NCBI GenBank assembly: GCA_019090405.1
Contig: JAHRVZ010000008.1
Span: 1-6,692, forward strand
Source: Paracoccaceae bacterium
GTDB lineage: Bacteria; Pseudomonadota; Alphaproteobacteria; Rhodobacterales; Rhodobacteraceae
DNA length: 6,692 nt
Reading direction: 5' to 3'
Position 1 is the first letter of the stretch. The number at the start of each line of letters is the position of its first letter. The notes beneath the pieces were generated by a model. The model was given only the letters and a program-made list of their open reading frames with translations, ran no database searches and was not told the DNA's origin. Below are positions 1-6,643 of this stretch, piece after piece. A program made the translations under genes and the position numbers.

Positions 1-335
1 ACCATCTTGATTATCTCGGCAATCCCGTCCACATGGCCCGACACGATATGGCCACCCAATTCGTCGCCAACGCATAATGCGCGTTCGAGATTGACCCGTT
101 TGCCAACGACCCAACTGTTCAGATTGGTAACATCCACGGTTTCAGCACTGATCTGGACCTCATACCAAGACCCCTGTCCAATCGCGACCACGGTAAGGCA
201 GACTCCATCCGATGCAATAGACGCCCCAATATCAATACTGTCAGTATCATAATTGGTCGCGATGCGAACGCGCAGATCGCCCTGTTTGTCCAATTCAGTC
301 ACAGTGCCAATGTCAGTGATAATCCCTGTGAACAT
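1..335 (-). CDS. ribE: Riboflavin synthase, alpha chain (3' end beyond the window)
   Basis: This enzyme performs the last step of riboflavin synthesis in the cytoplasm, the dismutation of two 6,7-dimethyl-8-ribityllumazine molecules into riboflavin and a pyrimidinedione. Reading leftward from the ATG at 335-333, the frame stays open for 111 codons to the window edge. The protein begins MFTGIITDIG, the N-terminal signature of the family. Residues 45-50 read VCLTVV and 94-104 read GGHIVSGHVDG, matching the end of the first lumazine-binding barrel and the start of the second. About 200 residues are usual, so roughly the last 45 percent is missing only because the window ends. An in-frame ATG six codons upstream (353-351) is possible, but AAAGAGG at 348-342 is well placed for the ATG at 335, and MFTGI is the conserved N terminus. 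It is divergent from the capsule genes and separated from ribD by them. The identification is firm. Confidence 0.95.
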   Translation of the reverse strand, partial: MFTGIITDIGTVTELDKQGDLRVRIATNYDTDSIDIGASIASDGVCLTVVAIGQGSWYEVQISAETVDVTNLNSWVVGKRVNLERALCVGDELGGHIVSGHVDGIAEIIKM

Positions 336-341
336 AGCGCG

Positions 342-348
342 CCTCTTT
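342..348 (-). promoter_or_regulatory. Ribosome binding site of ribE
   Basis: Read on the minus strand this is AAAGAGG, ending six bases before the ATG at 335. It lies inside the six-codon extension that an upstream ATG at 353 would add, so it decides for the shorter, family-typical start. Confidence 0.6.
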
Positions 349-404
349 CTCATGTTACCCCATTGGCCTACCTGTCCACGCGGCACACAACAAGTACCAA
401 CATC

Positions 405-433
405 TTGTAGCAGAGCCCGAAACCCGTCATAGT
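405..433 (+). promoter_or_regulatory. Candidate promoter for the kpsS-like gene
   Basis: TTGTAG (405-410) and CATAGT (428-433) are separated by exactly 17 bases. They match the sigma-70 consensus at 3 of 6 and 4 of 6 positions. Transcription would start near 440, leaving a leader of about 50 bases before the ATG at 489. The divergent intergenic region must hold a promoter for each side; this is the best rightward candidate I see. I found no convincing leftward one for ribE. This is inference from spacing and weak matches only. Confidence 0.22.
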
Positions 434-476
434 TGTGACCAACTGCTATGCCAGTCTTAGTTCGTCGCCCAACGAC

Positions 477-481
477 AAAGG
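477..481 (+). promoter_or_regulatory. Ribosome binding site that sets the kpsS start
   Basis: AAAGG ends seven bases before the ATG at 489. No comparable site precedes the in-frame GTG at 435, so the ATG start is preferred. Confidence 0.5.
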
Positions 482-488
482 TTCGATA

Positions 489-1781
489 ATGCCCGAAACC
501 CCCCAGAAAACGCCGGTTTTCCTATTCTTACAGGGTCCGCATGGGCCGTTTTTTAACGGTCTGGGCCGTATGCTGCGCGCCGCGGGTGCGGATGTCTGGC
601 GTGTTGGTTTTAACGCCGGGGATCGTGCTTTTTGGCGCCATCCGCGCAGCTACATTCCATATCGCGGCTCAGCCGAACAATGGCCAGACAGATTTTCGCA
701 ATTGCTGGAGGATAAGGGCGTCAGCGATATAGTGCTTTACGGAGACACCCGCCCCATTCACGCCAAAGCCGTTGAAATCGCTAAAGAACGTGGCCTCACG
801 GTTCACGTTTTTGAAGAAGGCTATATGCGCCCCTATTGGGTAACTTATGAACGCGGCGGGTCTAACGGCAATTCACGGCTTATGGATATGAGCATTTCTG
901 ACATGCAAAGTGCCCTTGAATTGTCAGATATGGAGGCACCGCTACCGCCAGCCCATTGGGGCGATATGCGCCAACATGTGTTCTATGGCGCTTTGTATCA
1001 TTGGTTTGTGATGTTCAGAAACGCCGATTATCGCAACTTTCGACCGCATCGCGAATTGCCTGTCACCAAGGAATTTCAGTTGTATCTGAAACGTCTGTTG
1101 CTGATGCCATTTCATGCCGTGTCGCGCCGCATGGCCACCTGGCGAATCCGAAGGGGTGGGTTCCCGTATCATCTGGCATTGCTGCAACTGGAACATGACA
1201 GCAGTTTTCAAAAGCACTCTCCATTCGCGACGATGACCGATTTTCTGACCGAGATCCTTGAGGGGTTTGCCAATGGGGCACCTCGCCATCATCATCTGGT
1301 GGTCAAGGCGCATCCACTGGAAGACGGGCGTGCGCCGCTTTGGCAAGACCTCAGCCGACTGGCGCGACACCACGGAGTGCAGGATCGCGTGCATTACGTA
1401 CGTGGTGGCAAACTCGCTCAATTGCTGAATGACGCGCGCACAGCGGTCACGGTAAATTCGACTGCCGGGCAACAGGTGTTGTGGCGCGGCATTCCTCTTA
1501 AGGTGTTTGGCCGCGCGGTTTATGCCCAGCCAGAGTTTATTTCGGATCAGGGATTGCGTGAATTCTTTGCTGCGCCCAGCCGTCCAGACAACCGGGCCTA
1601 TAAGGACTATCGCCGGTATTTGCTGGAAACCAGTCAGGTATCTGGCGGGTTTTATTCGTCCCGTGGTCGGCGGCGACTATTGCGCCACGTTGTTGATATG
1701 ATGCTGTCGCCTGACGACCCCTATGAAGCGCTAAAAACCGGAAGCGCGGCGCCACGGCAACAGTTGCAGGTCGTGACCTGA
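489..1781 (+). CDS. kpsS: KpsS/LipB-family capsule beta-Kdo transferase (capsule lipid-linker synthesis)
   Basis: KpsS proteins are cytoplasmic, membrane-associated retaining glycosyltransferases. They add the first beta-Kdo to phosphatidylglycerol-type lipid, starting the linker on which ABC-dependent capsules are anchored. The 430-residue product is slightly longer than the roughly 390-residue E. coli protein. Family motifs are visible in order: LFLQGPHGPFF (residues 12-22), YGDTRPIH near 90, FEEGYMRPYW (108-117) followed by a GGSNGNS stretch, VVKAHPLEDG (271-280) and TVNSTAGQQ (321-329) followed by KVFGRAVY. These are the acceptor/donor-site regions shared with KpsC modules. An in-frame GTG at 435 would add 18 residues, but a good ribosome binding site precedes the ATG and the extension does not resemble the family. 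It is followed after 94 bases by the OPX gene on the same strand. No signal peptide or membrane segment is seen. Acceptor identity is inferred from the family. Confidence 0.88.
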   Translation: MPETPQKTPVFLFLQGPHGPFFNGLGRMLRAAGADVWRVGFNAGDRAFWRHPRSYIPYRGSAEQWPDRFSQLLEDKGVSDIVLYGDTRPIHAKAVEIAKERGLTVHVFEEGYMRPYWVTYERGGSNGNSRLMDMSISDMQSALELSDMEAPLPPAHWGDMRQHVFYGALYHWFVMFRNADYRNFRPHRELPVTKEFQLYLKRLLLMPFHAVSRRMATWRIRRGGFPYHLALLQLEHDSSFQKHSPFATMTDFLTEILEGFANGAPRHHHLVVKAHPLEDGRAPLWQDLSRLARHHGVQDRVHYVRGGKLAQLLNDARTAVTVNSTAGQQVLWRGIPLKVFGRAVYAQPEFISDQGLREFFAAPSRPDNRAYKDYRRYLLETSQVSGGFYSSRGRRRLLRHVVDMMLSPDDPYEALKTGSAAPRQQLQVVT

Positions 1782-1782
1782 A

Positions 1783-1811
1783 TTTACAAAGCGACAGGAC
1801 TGGATTTTAGT
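1783..1811 (+). promoter_or_regulatory. Candidate internal promoter upstream of the OPX gene
   Basis: TTTACA (1783-1788, 5 of 6 to the -35 consensus) and TTTAGT (1806-1811, 4 of 6 to the -10 consensus) have an exact 17-base spacer, directly after the kpsS stop codon. The gap of 94 bases is AT-rich (about 37 percent GC by hand count over 1801-1860), unlike the flanking genes. Transcription would begin near 1818. I see no convincing hairpin-plus-T-run terminator in the gap, so read-through from kpsS may add to this promoter. Sigma-70 type promoters are hard to call in alphaproteobacteria, so this remains a candidate. Confidence 0.3.
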
Positions 1812-1862
1812 ACCGGATTCCGATAGTTTAAGAAAAAAACCGAGGCAGAATAATAACAGGTC

Positions 1863-1868
1863 GAGGAG
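1863..1868 (+). promoter_or_regulatory. Strong ribosome binding site before a GTG start
   Basis: GAGGAG ends seven bases before the GTG at 1876. The near-ideal sequence and spacing support this GTG as the true start of the OPX lipoprotein, which then carries a complete lipoprotein signal peptide. Confidence 0.7.
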
Positions 1869-1875
1869 ACCGGCA

Positions 1876-3009
1876 GTGAAATCCGAACCGAACCGGTGGG
1901 CAAAACCCATCGCGATGCTGACAGCATTAAGCATCGTTGCGTCCTGTGGTTTGCCGCAGGTTGGCCCTAACAAACGACAAATCTATGCCGGGTCCGTGCA
2001 AAAAGAAGGCGATGCTTTTGTGGTCTCGGTCAATGACCGTGTGACACGTGCCACCGCCGTAGTGCCTGCATTGGGCTTTTCCAGTCAATTTACCTCGGCG
2101 GGGCAACTGACATCAGACATCATCCGTCCCGGCGACAGTCTTGGCCTGACCATTTGGGAAAACGTCGATGATGGTTTGCTGGCCGGAGAAGTCACCAACT
2201 CAACGATTCTCGAAGAAGTGCAGGTCGACAGCGCCGGGTTCATATTTGTGCCCTATGCCGGACGATTGCGCGCGTCAGGCAACACGCCCGAGCAATTGCG
2301 CGAGGTCATAACCAAGCAGTTGGAAGAACAAACACCAGATCCGCAGGTCCAGGTGCGCCGATTGGCCGGAGACGGGTCGACCGTATCGCTGGTCGGCTCG
2401 GTTGGAGCACAAGGCGTTTACCCGATCGAACGTCCGACACGTACATTGTCGTCAATGCTGGCAAAGGCTGGCGGCGTGACGATCGAACCCGAAAGTGCGC
2501 AAATTACCGTCAATCGCGGAGATCAAAAGGGCACGATCTGGTTCCAGGATCTTTATGACAATCCAAAGCTCGACATTGCCCTGCGTGGTGGTGATCGGAT
2601 ATTGGTCGAAATCGACACCCGCAGCTTTACCGTCCTTGGCGCGACGGCATCACAGGCACGGATTACTTTCCGAACTCAGGATATGTCGGTACTTGAAGCG
2701 ATTGCACAGGTTGGCGGGCTACAGGCCACAGCGTCCGATCCCACGGGCGTCTTTGTATTGCGCAATGAACCCGCAGAAATCGCCGGACAGGTATTGGGCC
2801 GCGATGATCTGGTTGGCGCACAGCGGATGATTTATGTGCTGAACCTGACTGAACCCAACGGATTGTTCATGGCCCGTGATTTCGTGATCCGGGATCAGGA
2901 TACGCTTTTTGTTACCGAAGCACCTTATGCTCAGTGGACCAAATCCATCTCGCTTTTGGCAGCTCCGCTGACACCCATTGCCAACGTCGCGACACTTGGC
3001 GGTATCTAA
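1876..3009 (+). CDS. Outer-membrane polysaccharide export (OPX) lipoprotein, Wza/KpsD/CtrA type
   Basis: OPX proteins form the ring-shaped periplasmic and outer-membrane channel through which capsule polysaccharide leaves the cell. The 377-residue product starts with a lipoprotein signal peptide: basic residues at 2-10, a hydrophobic stretch around 11-23, and lipobox VASC with Cys24 as the predicted lipidated residue. A polysaccharide-export domain follows at about 82-163, beginning DIIRPGDSLGLTIWE. Two SLBB-like beta-grasp domains lie at about 169-246 (LVGSVGAQGVYPI) and 251-346 (FTVLGATASQ onward). The C-terminal 25 or so residues are mildly hydrophobic and could be the membrane-spanning helix seen in Wza. 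Lipidation and length are nearer to CtrA/BexD-type proteins than to the roughly 560-residue, non-lipidated E. coli KpsD, so I give no symbol. It sits between kpsS and kpsC, with only two bases between its stop and the kpsC start. A GTG start is used. Confidence 0.9.
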   Translation: MKSEPNRWAKPIAMLTALSIVASCGLPQVGPNKRQIYAGSVQKEGDAFVVSVNDRVTRATAVVPALGFSSQFTSAGQLTSDIIRPGDSLGLTIWENVDDGLLAGEVTNSTILEEVQVDSAGFIFVPYAGRLRASGNTPEQLREVITKQLEEQTPDPQVQVRRLAGDGSTVSLVGSVGAQGVYPIERPTRTLSSMLAKAGGVTIEPESAQITVNRGDQKGTIWFQDLYDNPKLDIALRGGDRILVEIDTRSFTVLGATASQARITFRTQDMSVLEAIAQVGGLQATASDPTGVFVLRNEPAEIAGQVLGRDDLVGAQRMIYVLNLTEPNGLFMARDFVIRDQDTLFVTEAPYAQWTKSISLLAAPLTPIANVATLGGI

Positions 3010-3011
3010 AC

Positions 3012-5036
3012 ATGACGTCCGGCTACGGTGCGTCATACGGTGCGTCAACAGCCGGGGGGGAAACCTCTCGGCTGTTTGCGTATAACGGGGGCTTTCTGAC
3101 CCAGCGCCGATTGCGCCGTATTCTAAAACTGGCAGGGTTTGATCTGCGGCTGGGGCTACCGGGTGCGGATGATTTGGTGGCGGTCTGGGGCAACAGCCCG
3201 ACCGCCCATCGCGGGCTAAGGATCGCGGAAAAACGCGAGGCTGGCATACTGCGGGTTGAGGATGCGTTTGTTCGGTCAATGTTGCCGGGTCGCGCGGGCG
3301 AGCCACCTATCGGGCTGCATCTGGACCGTTCAGGCGTGCATTTTGATGCCACAACACCCAGCGACCTTGAGCAGATGCTAACCAGCGCGCCACTGGATGA
3401 TACCGCCCTGATGAACCGCGCCCGTGACGCGATTGATCGGATGCGCCGCGCCCATATCAGCAAATACAGCGGCTTTGATACGACGCTTTCGCCCCCTGCC
3501 CCCGGCTATGTGCTGGTGGTCGATCAAACCCGTGGCGATGCCTCGGTCACGGCAAGCAATGCGGACATGGCAACATTTTTGGAAATGCTGGTTTTCGCAC
3601 AAGAAGAACATCCCGGTGCCAGGATCATCATCAAAACCCACCCGGAAACACAATCCGGGTTTCGCGAGGGGTATTATTCAGAGGCCAACACCAGCAATCG
3701 CGTCAATTTGCTTAGCGATCCAATTAGCCCATGGACCCTTCTTGAAGGCGCCGTCGGGGTATATACCGTATCCTCGCAACTTGGTTTTGAGGCAATTTTA
3801 GCCGGGCATAAACCCCGCGTTTTCGGGCAACCGTTCTACGCGGGTTGGGGGCTGACCCATGATGAAAACCCGGTTCCTAGCCGGGAACGCAAACTGACCA
3901 GAAACCAGCTTTTTGCGGCTGCCATGCTGCTTTATCCAGTCTGGTATGATCCGTTTCGCGACCAGCTATGTGATTTTGAAACTGTGCTCGACATCGTCGA
4001 GGCCCAGTCCAGCGCGTGGCGACAGGATCACAACGGTTGGGTGGCCAGCGGTATCCGCATGTGGAAACGCAAACCGATGCAGAAAATATTCGGCGCGCAA
4101 AAACGTGTGATTTTTAGCGATGACCCGGCCCGTAGTCACGCAACCGATCGCGCGCAGATGATATGGGCGGGAAAATCGGCCCCCAACCAGTCAAACATCA
4201 CCCGCGTCGAAGATGGCTTTCTACGCTCGCGCGGGTTGGGGGCTGAACTGGTGCCGCCGCTGTCTTTGGTTTGTGATGATCTGGGCATCTATTATGACCC
4301 CAAACAGCCCAGTCGTCTGGAACATCTGATAAAGGAACGCAGTACGCTAAGTGATTTGCGCAGGCAGCGCGCCGCACGGCTGGTTCACAGCCTGACCAAC
4401 AACAAACTAAGCAAATACAATCTGGGTGGAACTGTGCCACACGTCCCGCAAGGTCACCGCATTCTGGTGCCCGGACAGGTCGAAGACGATGCCTCGATCC
4501 GCACGGGAACCGGGCAGGTCCGCACCAATCTGGGCCTGCTGCGTGCCGCCCGCGCGGCCCATCCGGACGCCGTAATCGTCTATAAACCGCACCCGGATGT
4601 TGAGGCCGGGTTACGCATTGGCACTGTGGACGCGACGGGTTTGACCGATGTGGTCGCAACACAGGCTGACCCAATGTCGTTGCTGGATCAGATTGACGAA
4701 GTCTGGACAATGACATCGCTTATCGGGTTCGAAGCCCTGCTGCGAGGCGTCAACGTCACCACATTGGGTGCACCGTTTTACGCAGGATGGGGGCTGACCA
4801 ATGATCTGGGCGACATCCCCAACCGCCGCGTGGCGCGCCCTGATCTGATGGGATTGGTCTATGCCACATTGATAGATTACCCACGTTATTTTGATCCCCT
4901 CACCGGGAAAATTTGTCCGGTCGAAATTGCCGTTGACCGATTGGCCAGCGGGCGCATTCCACATCCGGGATTCGGCAATCGCGGGTTATCAAAAATTCAG
5001 GGATTATTCGCCACTTACGCGCGTTTGTGGCGCTAA
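3012..5036 (+). CDS. kpsC: KpsC-family two-module beta-Kdo transferase (capsule linker synthesis)
   Basis: KpsC extends the capsule's lipid linker by adding beta-Kdo with alternating 2,4 and 2,7 linkages, one per module, at the cytoplasmic side of the inner membrane. The 674-residue product matches the E. coli length of about 675. Two homologous modules are plain: RVEDAFVRS at 81-89 against RVEDGFLRS at 398-406; SKYS against SKYN; VVDQTRGDAS against VPGQVEDDAS; KTHP at 208-211 against KPHP at 525-528; PFYAGWGL at 274-281 against 588-595. Equivalent sites are 314-317 residues apart. The ATG lies two bases past the OPX stop, with a weak GGCGG (2998-3002) ahead, so translational coupling is likely. 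A longer in-frame start at 2934 lies inside the OPX gene and is not credible. The first 20 residues are low-complexity (Gly, Ala, Ser, Tyr) and carry a DNA repeat. The stop overlaps that of ribD. Confidence 0.92.
   Translation: MTSGYGASYGASTAGGETSRLFAYNGGFLTQRRLRRILKLAGFDLRLGLPGADDLVAVWGNSPTAHRGLRIAEKREAGILRVEDAFVRSMLPGRAGEPPIGLHLDRSGVHFDATTPSDLEQMLTSAPLDDTALMNRARDAIDRMRRAHISKYSGFDTTLSPPAPGYVLVVDQTRGDASVTASNADMATFLEMLVFAQEEHPGARIIIKTHPETQSGFREGYYSEANTSNRVNLLSDPISPWTLLEGAVGVYTVSSQLGFEAILAGHKPRVFGQPFYAGWGLTHDENPVPSRERKLTRNQLFAAAMLLYPVWYDPFRDQLCDFETVLDIVEAQSSAWRQDHNGWVASGIRMWKRKPMQKIFGAQKRVIFSDDPARSHATDRAQMIWAGKSAPNQSNITRVEDGFLRSRGLGAELVPPLSLVCDDLGIYYDPKQPSRLEHLIKERSTLSDLRRQRAARLVHSLTNNKLSKYNLGGTVPHVPQGHRILVPGQVEDDASIRTGTGQVRTNLGLLRAARAAHPDAVIVYKPHPDVEAGLRIGTVDATGLTDVVATQADPMSLLDQIDEVWTMTSLIGFEALLRGVNVTTLGAPFYAGWGLTNDLGDIPNRRVARPDLMGLVYATLIDYPRYFDPLTGKICPVEIAVDRLASGRIPHPGFGNRGLSKIQGLFATYARLWR
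3024..3047 (+). repeat. Perfect 12-bp tandem repeat (two copies) at the kpsC 5' end
   Basis: TACGGTGCGTCA occurs twice, end to end, at 3024-3035 and 3036-3047, encoding YGAS-YGAS at residues 5-12 of KpsC. Twelve bases is four codons, so copy-number change would keep the frame. A run of seven G (3054-3060) follows six bases later. Confidence 0.85.
3839..4246 (+). repeat. 17-bp exact direct repeat within kpsC (copies at 3839-3855 and 4230-4246)
   Basis: CGCGGGTTGGGGGCTGA is present at both positions. In the first copy it is read as part of YAGWGLT in module 1; in the second it is read in another frame as part of SRGLGAEL at the start of module 2. A third, diverged relative at 4773-4805 is in the same frame as the first and encodes PFYAGWGLTND. 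The span given covers the first copy to the second, not a continuous repeat. Confidence 0.8.
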
Positions 5037-6130
5037 GGATCACGTGTCCAGCGATGCAGAATGTCTGGGCCAACGGCGCGGGTTTCAACCAACTTGAACC
5101 TTGGTGCCGCGGTTAATCTTTCCAACCCCATCGCTCCGATCACCGGCAAACCCTCGGCACCGATTGCCAGACCAGCGGTAAACCCAACCAGTTCGTCCAC
5201 AAGATCAGCGGCCAACAACGACGCCGCCAATGCACCCCCGCCTTCGCAGAACACCCGCGTCAGACCCGCCTGACCAAGCTGTTGCAACACATCCGCCGCA
5301 TCCAGCTGAACACCCTGCATGCCGCAGGGGATCAACCGTGCACCCAAACCTTCCCAGGCGCGCATACGCTCGATGTCGGCCCCTGCCCCGTGGCACAGCC
5401 AGACCGGCACTGTTTTTGCGCTTCGGGCAAGTTGGCTTAGCAATGGCAGATCAAGGTGGCGTGACACAACAACCCGTACTGGTTGCCGATCAATGCCCAA
5501 ATCCCGCACCGTCAGCGACGGATCATCGGCGCGCGCCGTGCCTGCGCCAACCATCACCGCATCATGTTGCGCGCGCATGGCATGCACCACGCGACGGGCC
5601 TCGGGGCCAGTGATCCAGCGGCTTTCGCCAGTGGCGGTGGCGCTGCGCCCATCAAAGCTGCTGGCCATTTTCAGCGTCACCATCGGGCGACCGTTTTCAG
5701 TTTTCATGAAAAACCCGGCGTGATCATGGGCCGCCTTGGCCGTAAAAACCCCGGTGGTCACGTCAATGCCAGCCGCTGACAACATCGCAAAGCCCTGCCC
5801 GGCCACGCGCCCATCGCAATCTTCGAGGGCACCAACCACACGGGCAACGCCAGCAGATATCAACGCCTCAGCACAGGGCGGCGTTTCACCATGATGCGCA
5901 CAAGGTTCCAATGTCACATAAACCGTCGCGCCGCGCGCCTGCGAACCCGCCTGCGCCAACGCTTCGGTTTCCGCATGCGGTCGCCCACCGGGTTGAGTCC
6001 AGCCGCGCCCAACGACGCGGCCGTCTTTGACGATCACACAACCAACAGCCGGATTGGGCCAACAGGTTCCCTGCGCCCGACGGCCCAATGTAAGGGCCAT
6101 CGCCATGAAACGGTGGTCTGTGTCGATCAC
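5033..6130 (-). CDS. ribD: Bifunctional RibD: diaminohydroxyphosphoribosylaminopyrimidine deaminase and 5-amino-6-(5-phosphoribosylamino)uracil reductase
   Basis: RibD carries out the second and third steps of riboflavin synthesis in the cytoplasm: deamination of the GTP-derived pyrimidine, then NADPH-dependent reduction of the ribosyl side chain. The 365-residue protein has the N-terminal zinc deaminase domain with HAE at 52-54 (His52 zinc ligand, Glu54 proton shuttle) and PCAHHGETPPC at 76-86 (Cys77 and Cys86 zinc ligands), after the WPNPAVGCVIV signature at 24-34. The reductase domain runs from about 148 to the end, with TLKMASSFDGR near 150, a GESRWIT stretch, ADDPSLTVR, and FCEGGGALAASLL near 300. 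Both halves look complete and the length is usual. The start is GTG at 6130-6128, overlapping the nrdR stop as GTGA, so translation is probably coupled to nrdR. The stop, TAG at 5035-5033, overlaps the kpsC stop on the other strand. Confidence 0.97.
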   Translation of the reverse strand: MIDTDHRFMAMALTLGRRAQGTCWPNPAVGCVIVKDGRVVGRGWTQPGGRPHAETEALAQAGSQARGATVYVTLEPCAHHGETPPCAEALISAGVARVVGALEDCDGRVAGQGFAMLSAAGIDVTTGVFTAKAAHDHAGFFMKTENGRPMVTLKMASSFDGRSATATGESRWITGPEARRVVHAMRAQHDAVMVGAGTARADDPSLTVRDLGIDRQPVRVVVSRHLDLPLLSQLARSAKTVPVWLCHGAGADIERMRAWEGLGARLIPCGMQGVQLDAADVLQQLGQAGLTRVFCEGGGALAASLLAADLVDELVGFTAGLAIGAEGLPVIGAMGLERLTAAPRFKLVETRAVGPDILHRWTRDP

Positions 6131-6594
6131 TCTTCTGGTGGCGTGTCAGGACGCAATTCGTGGACAAAGTCCTCAAAATCATCAGCGGCCTGAAAGTTTT
6201 TGTAAACACTGGCGAAACGTACGTATGCCACGGTATCAATCCGGGCCAGCGCCTCCATCACGATCTCACCGATATGGTGGGATTTGATGTCAGTTTCACC
6301 AAGGCTTTCCAACCGCCGCACGATGCCCGAGATCATCTGATCAATACGTTCTGCTTCGATCGGGCGTTTTTGCATCGAGATGCGAATAGAGCGCTCTAGC
6401 TTGACCCGGTCAAATTCTTCGCGTTTTCCTGATGATTTTATGACCACCAGATCACGCAGTTGCACGCGTTCGTAGGTGGTAAAACGTCCGCCACAGGCAG
6501 GGCAAAACCGCCGCCGCCTGATTGAAACGTGGTCCTCGGCCGGACGCGAGTCCTTAACCTGAGTGTCAATATTTCCGCAAAACGGGCAGCGCAT
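6127..6594 (-). CDS. nrdR: Transcriptional repressor NrdR
   Basis: NrdR is a nucleotide-sensing repressor that binds 16-bp NrdR boxes upstream of ribonucleotide reductase genes. The 155-residue product has the N-terminal zinc ribbon with CPFC (Cys3, Cys6) and CPAC (Cys31, Cys34), the basic RRRRFCPAC stretch characteristic of the family, and an ATP-cone domain from about residue 49 to 139 beginning VVIKSSGKREEF, which binds ATP or dATP. E. coli NrdR is 149 residues, so length is normal; the extra residues are an acidic, proline-containing tail. The ATG at 6594 is preceded by GAGGGG on the minus strand (6608-6603) with eight bases between. It is the first gene of a leftward pair with ribD, overlapping by four bases. 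No ribonucleotide reductase gene is in the window, so its targets lie elsewhere. Confidence 0.97.
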   Translation of the reverse strand: MRCPFCGNIDTQVKDSRPAEDHVSIRRRRFCPACGGRFTTYERVQLRDLVVIKSSGKREEFDRVKLERSIRISMQKRPIEAERIDQMISGIVRRLESLGETDIKSHHIGEIVMEALARIDTVAYVRFASVYKNFQAADDFEDFVHELRPDTPPEE

Positions 6595-6602
6595 TGGCCG
6601 GT

Positions 6603-6608
6603 CCCCTC
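6603..6608 (-). promoter_or_regulatory. Ribosome binding site of nrdR
   Basis: GAGGGG on the minus strand ends eight bases before the ATG at 6594, the only plausible start for the conserved MRCPFC N terminus. Confidence 0.6.
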
Positions 6609-6643
6609 GTTGATTTCTGCCTCTTGTTGTAGGCGCTATGACC

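Noticed and set aside
7..252. Open frame of 81 codons on the plus strand
   Set aside because: It lies antisense to the well-supported ribE coding sequence and resembles nothing I recognise.
336..488. Possible FMN riboswitch upstream of ribE
   Set aside because: The leader is only about 100 bases before the divergent gene's control region, and I see no conserved RFN-element segments in it.
942..1472. Open frame of 176 codons on the minus strand inside kpsS
   Set aside because: It is a shadow of the kpsS frame, with no ribosome binding site or recognisable motif; kpsS has its family motifs over the same region.
2998..3005. GGCGGTAT, one base off the ops element (GGCGGTAG) used by RfaH in enteric capsule operons
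   Set aside because: It sits at the very end of the OPX coding sequence rather than in a leader, is not exact, and is explained by the Gly-Gly-Ile codons and the weak kpsC ribosome binding site.
2719..3306. Open frame of 195 codons on the minus strand across the OPX/kpsC junction
   Set aside because: It is antisense to two well-supported genes, with low-complexity composition typical of a shadow frame.
3868..3888. Small inverted repeat (GTTCC/GGAAC) as a terminator
   Set aside because: Five-base stem, no T-run, and in the middle of the kpsC coding sequence.
4198..4716. Open frame of 172 codons on the minus strand inside kpsC
   Set aside because: Arg/Cys/Pro-rich composition typical of a GC-rich antisense frame, and it fully overlaps kpsC module 2 with its conserved motifs.
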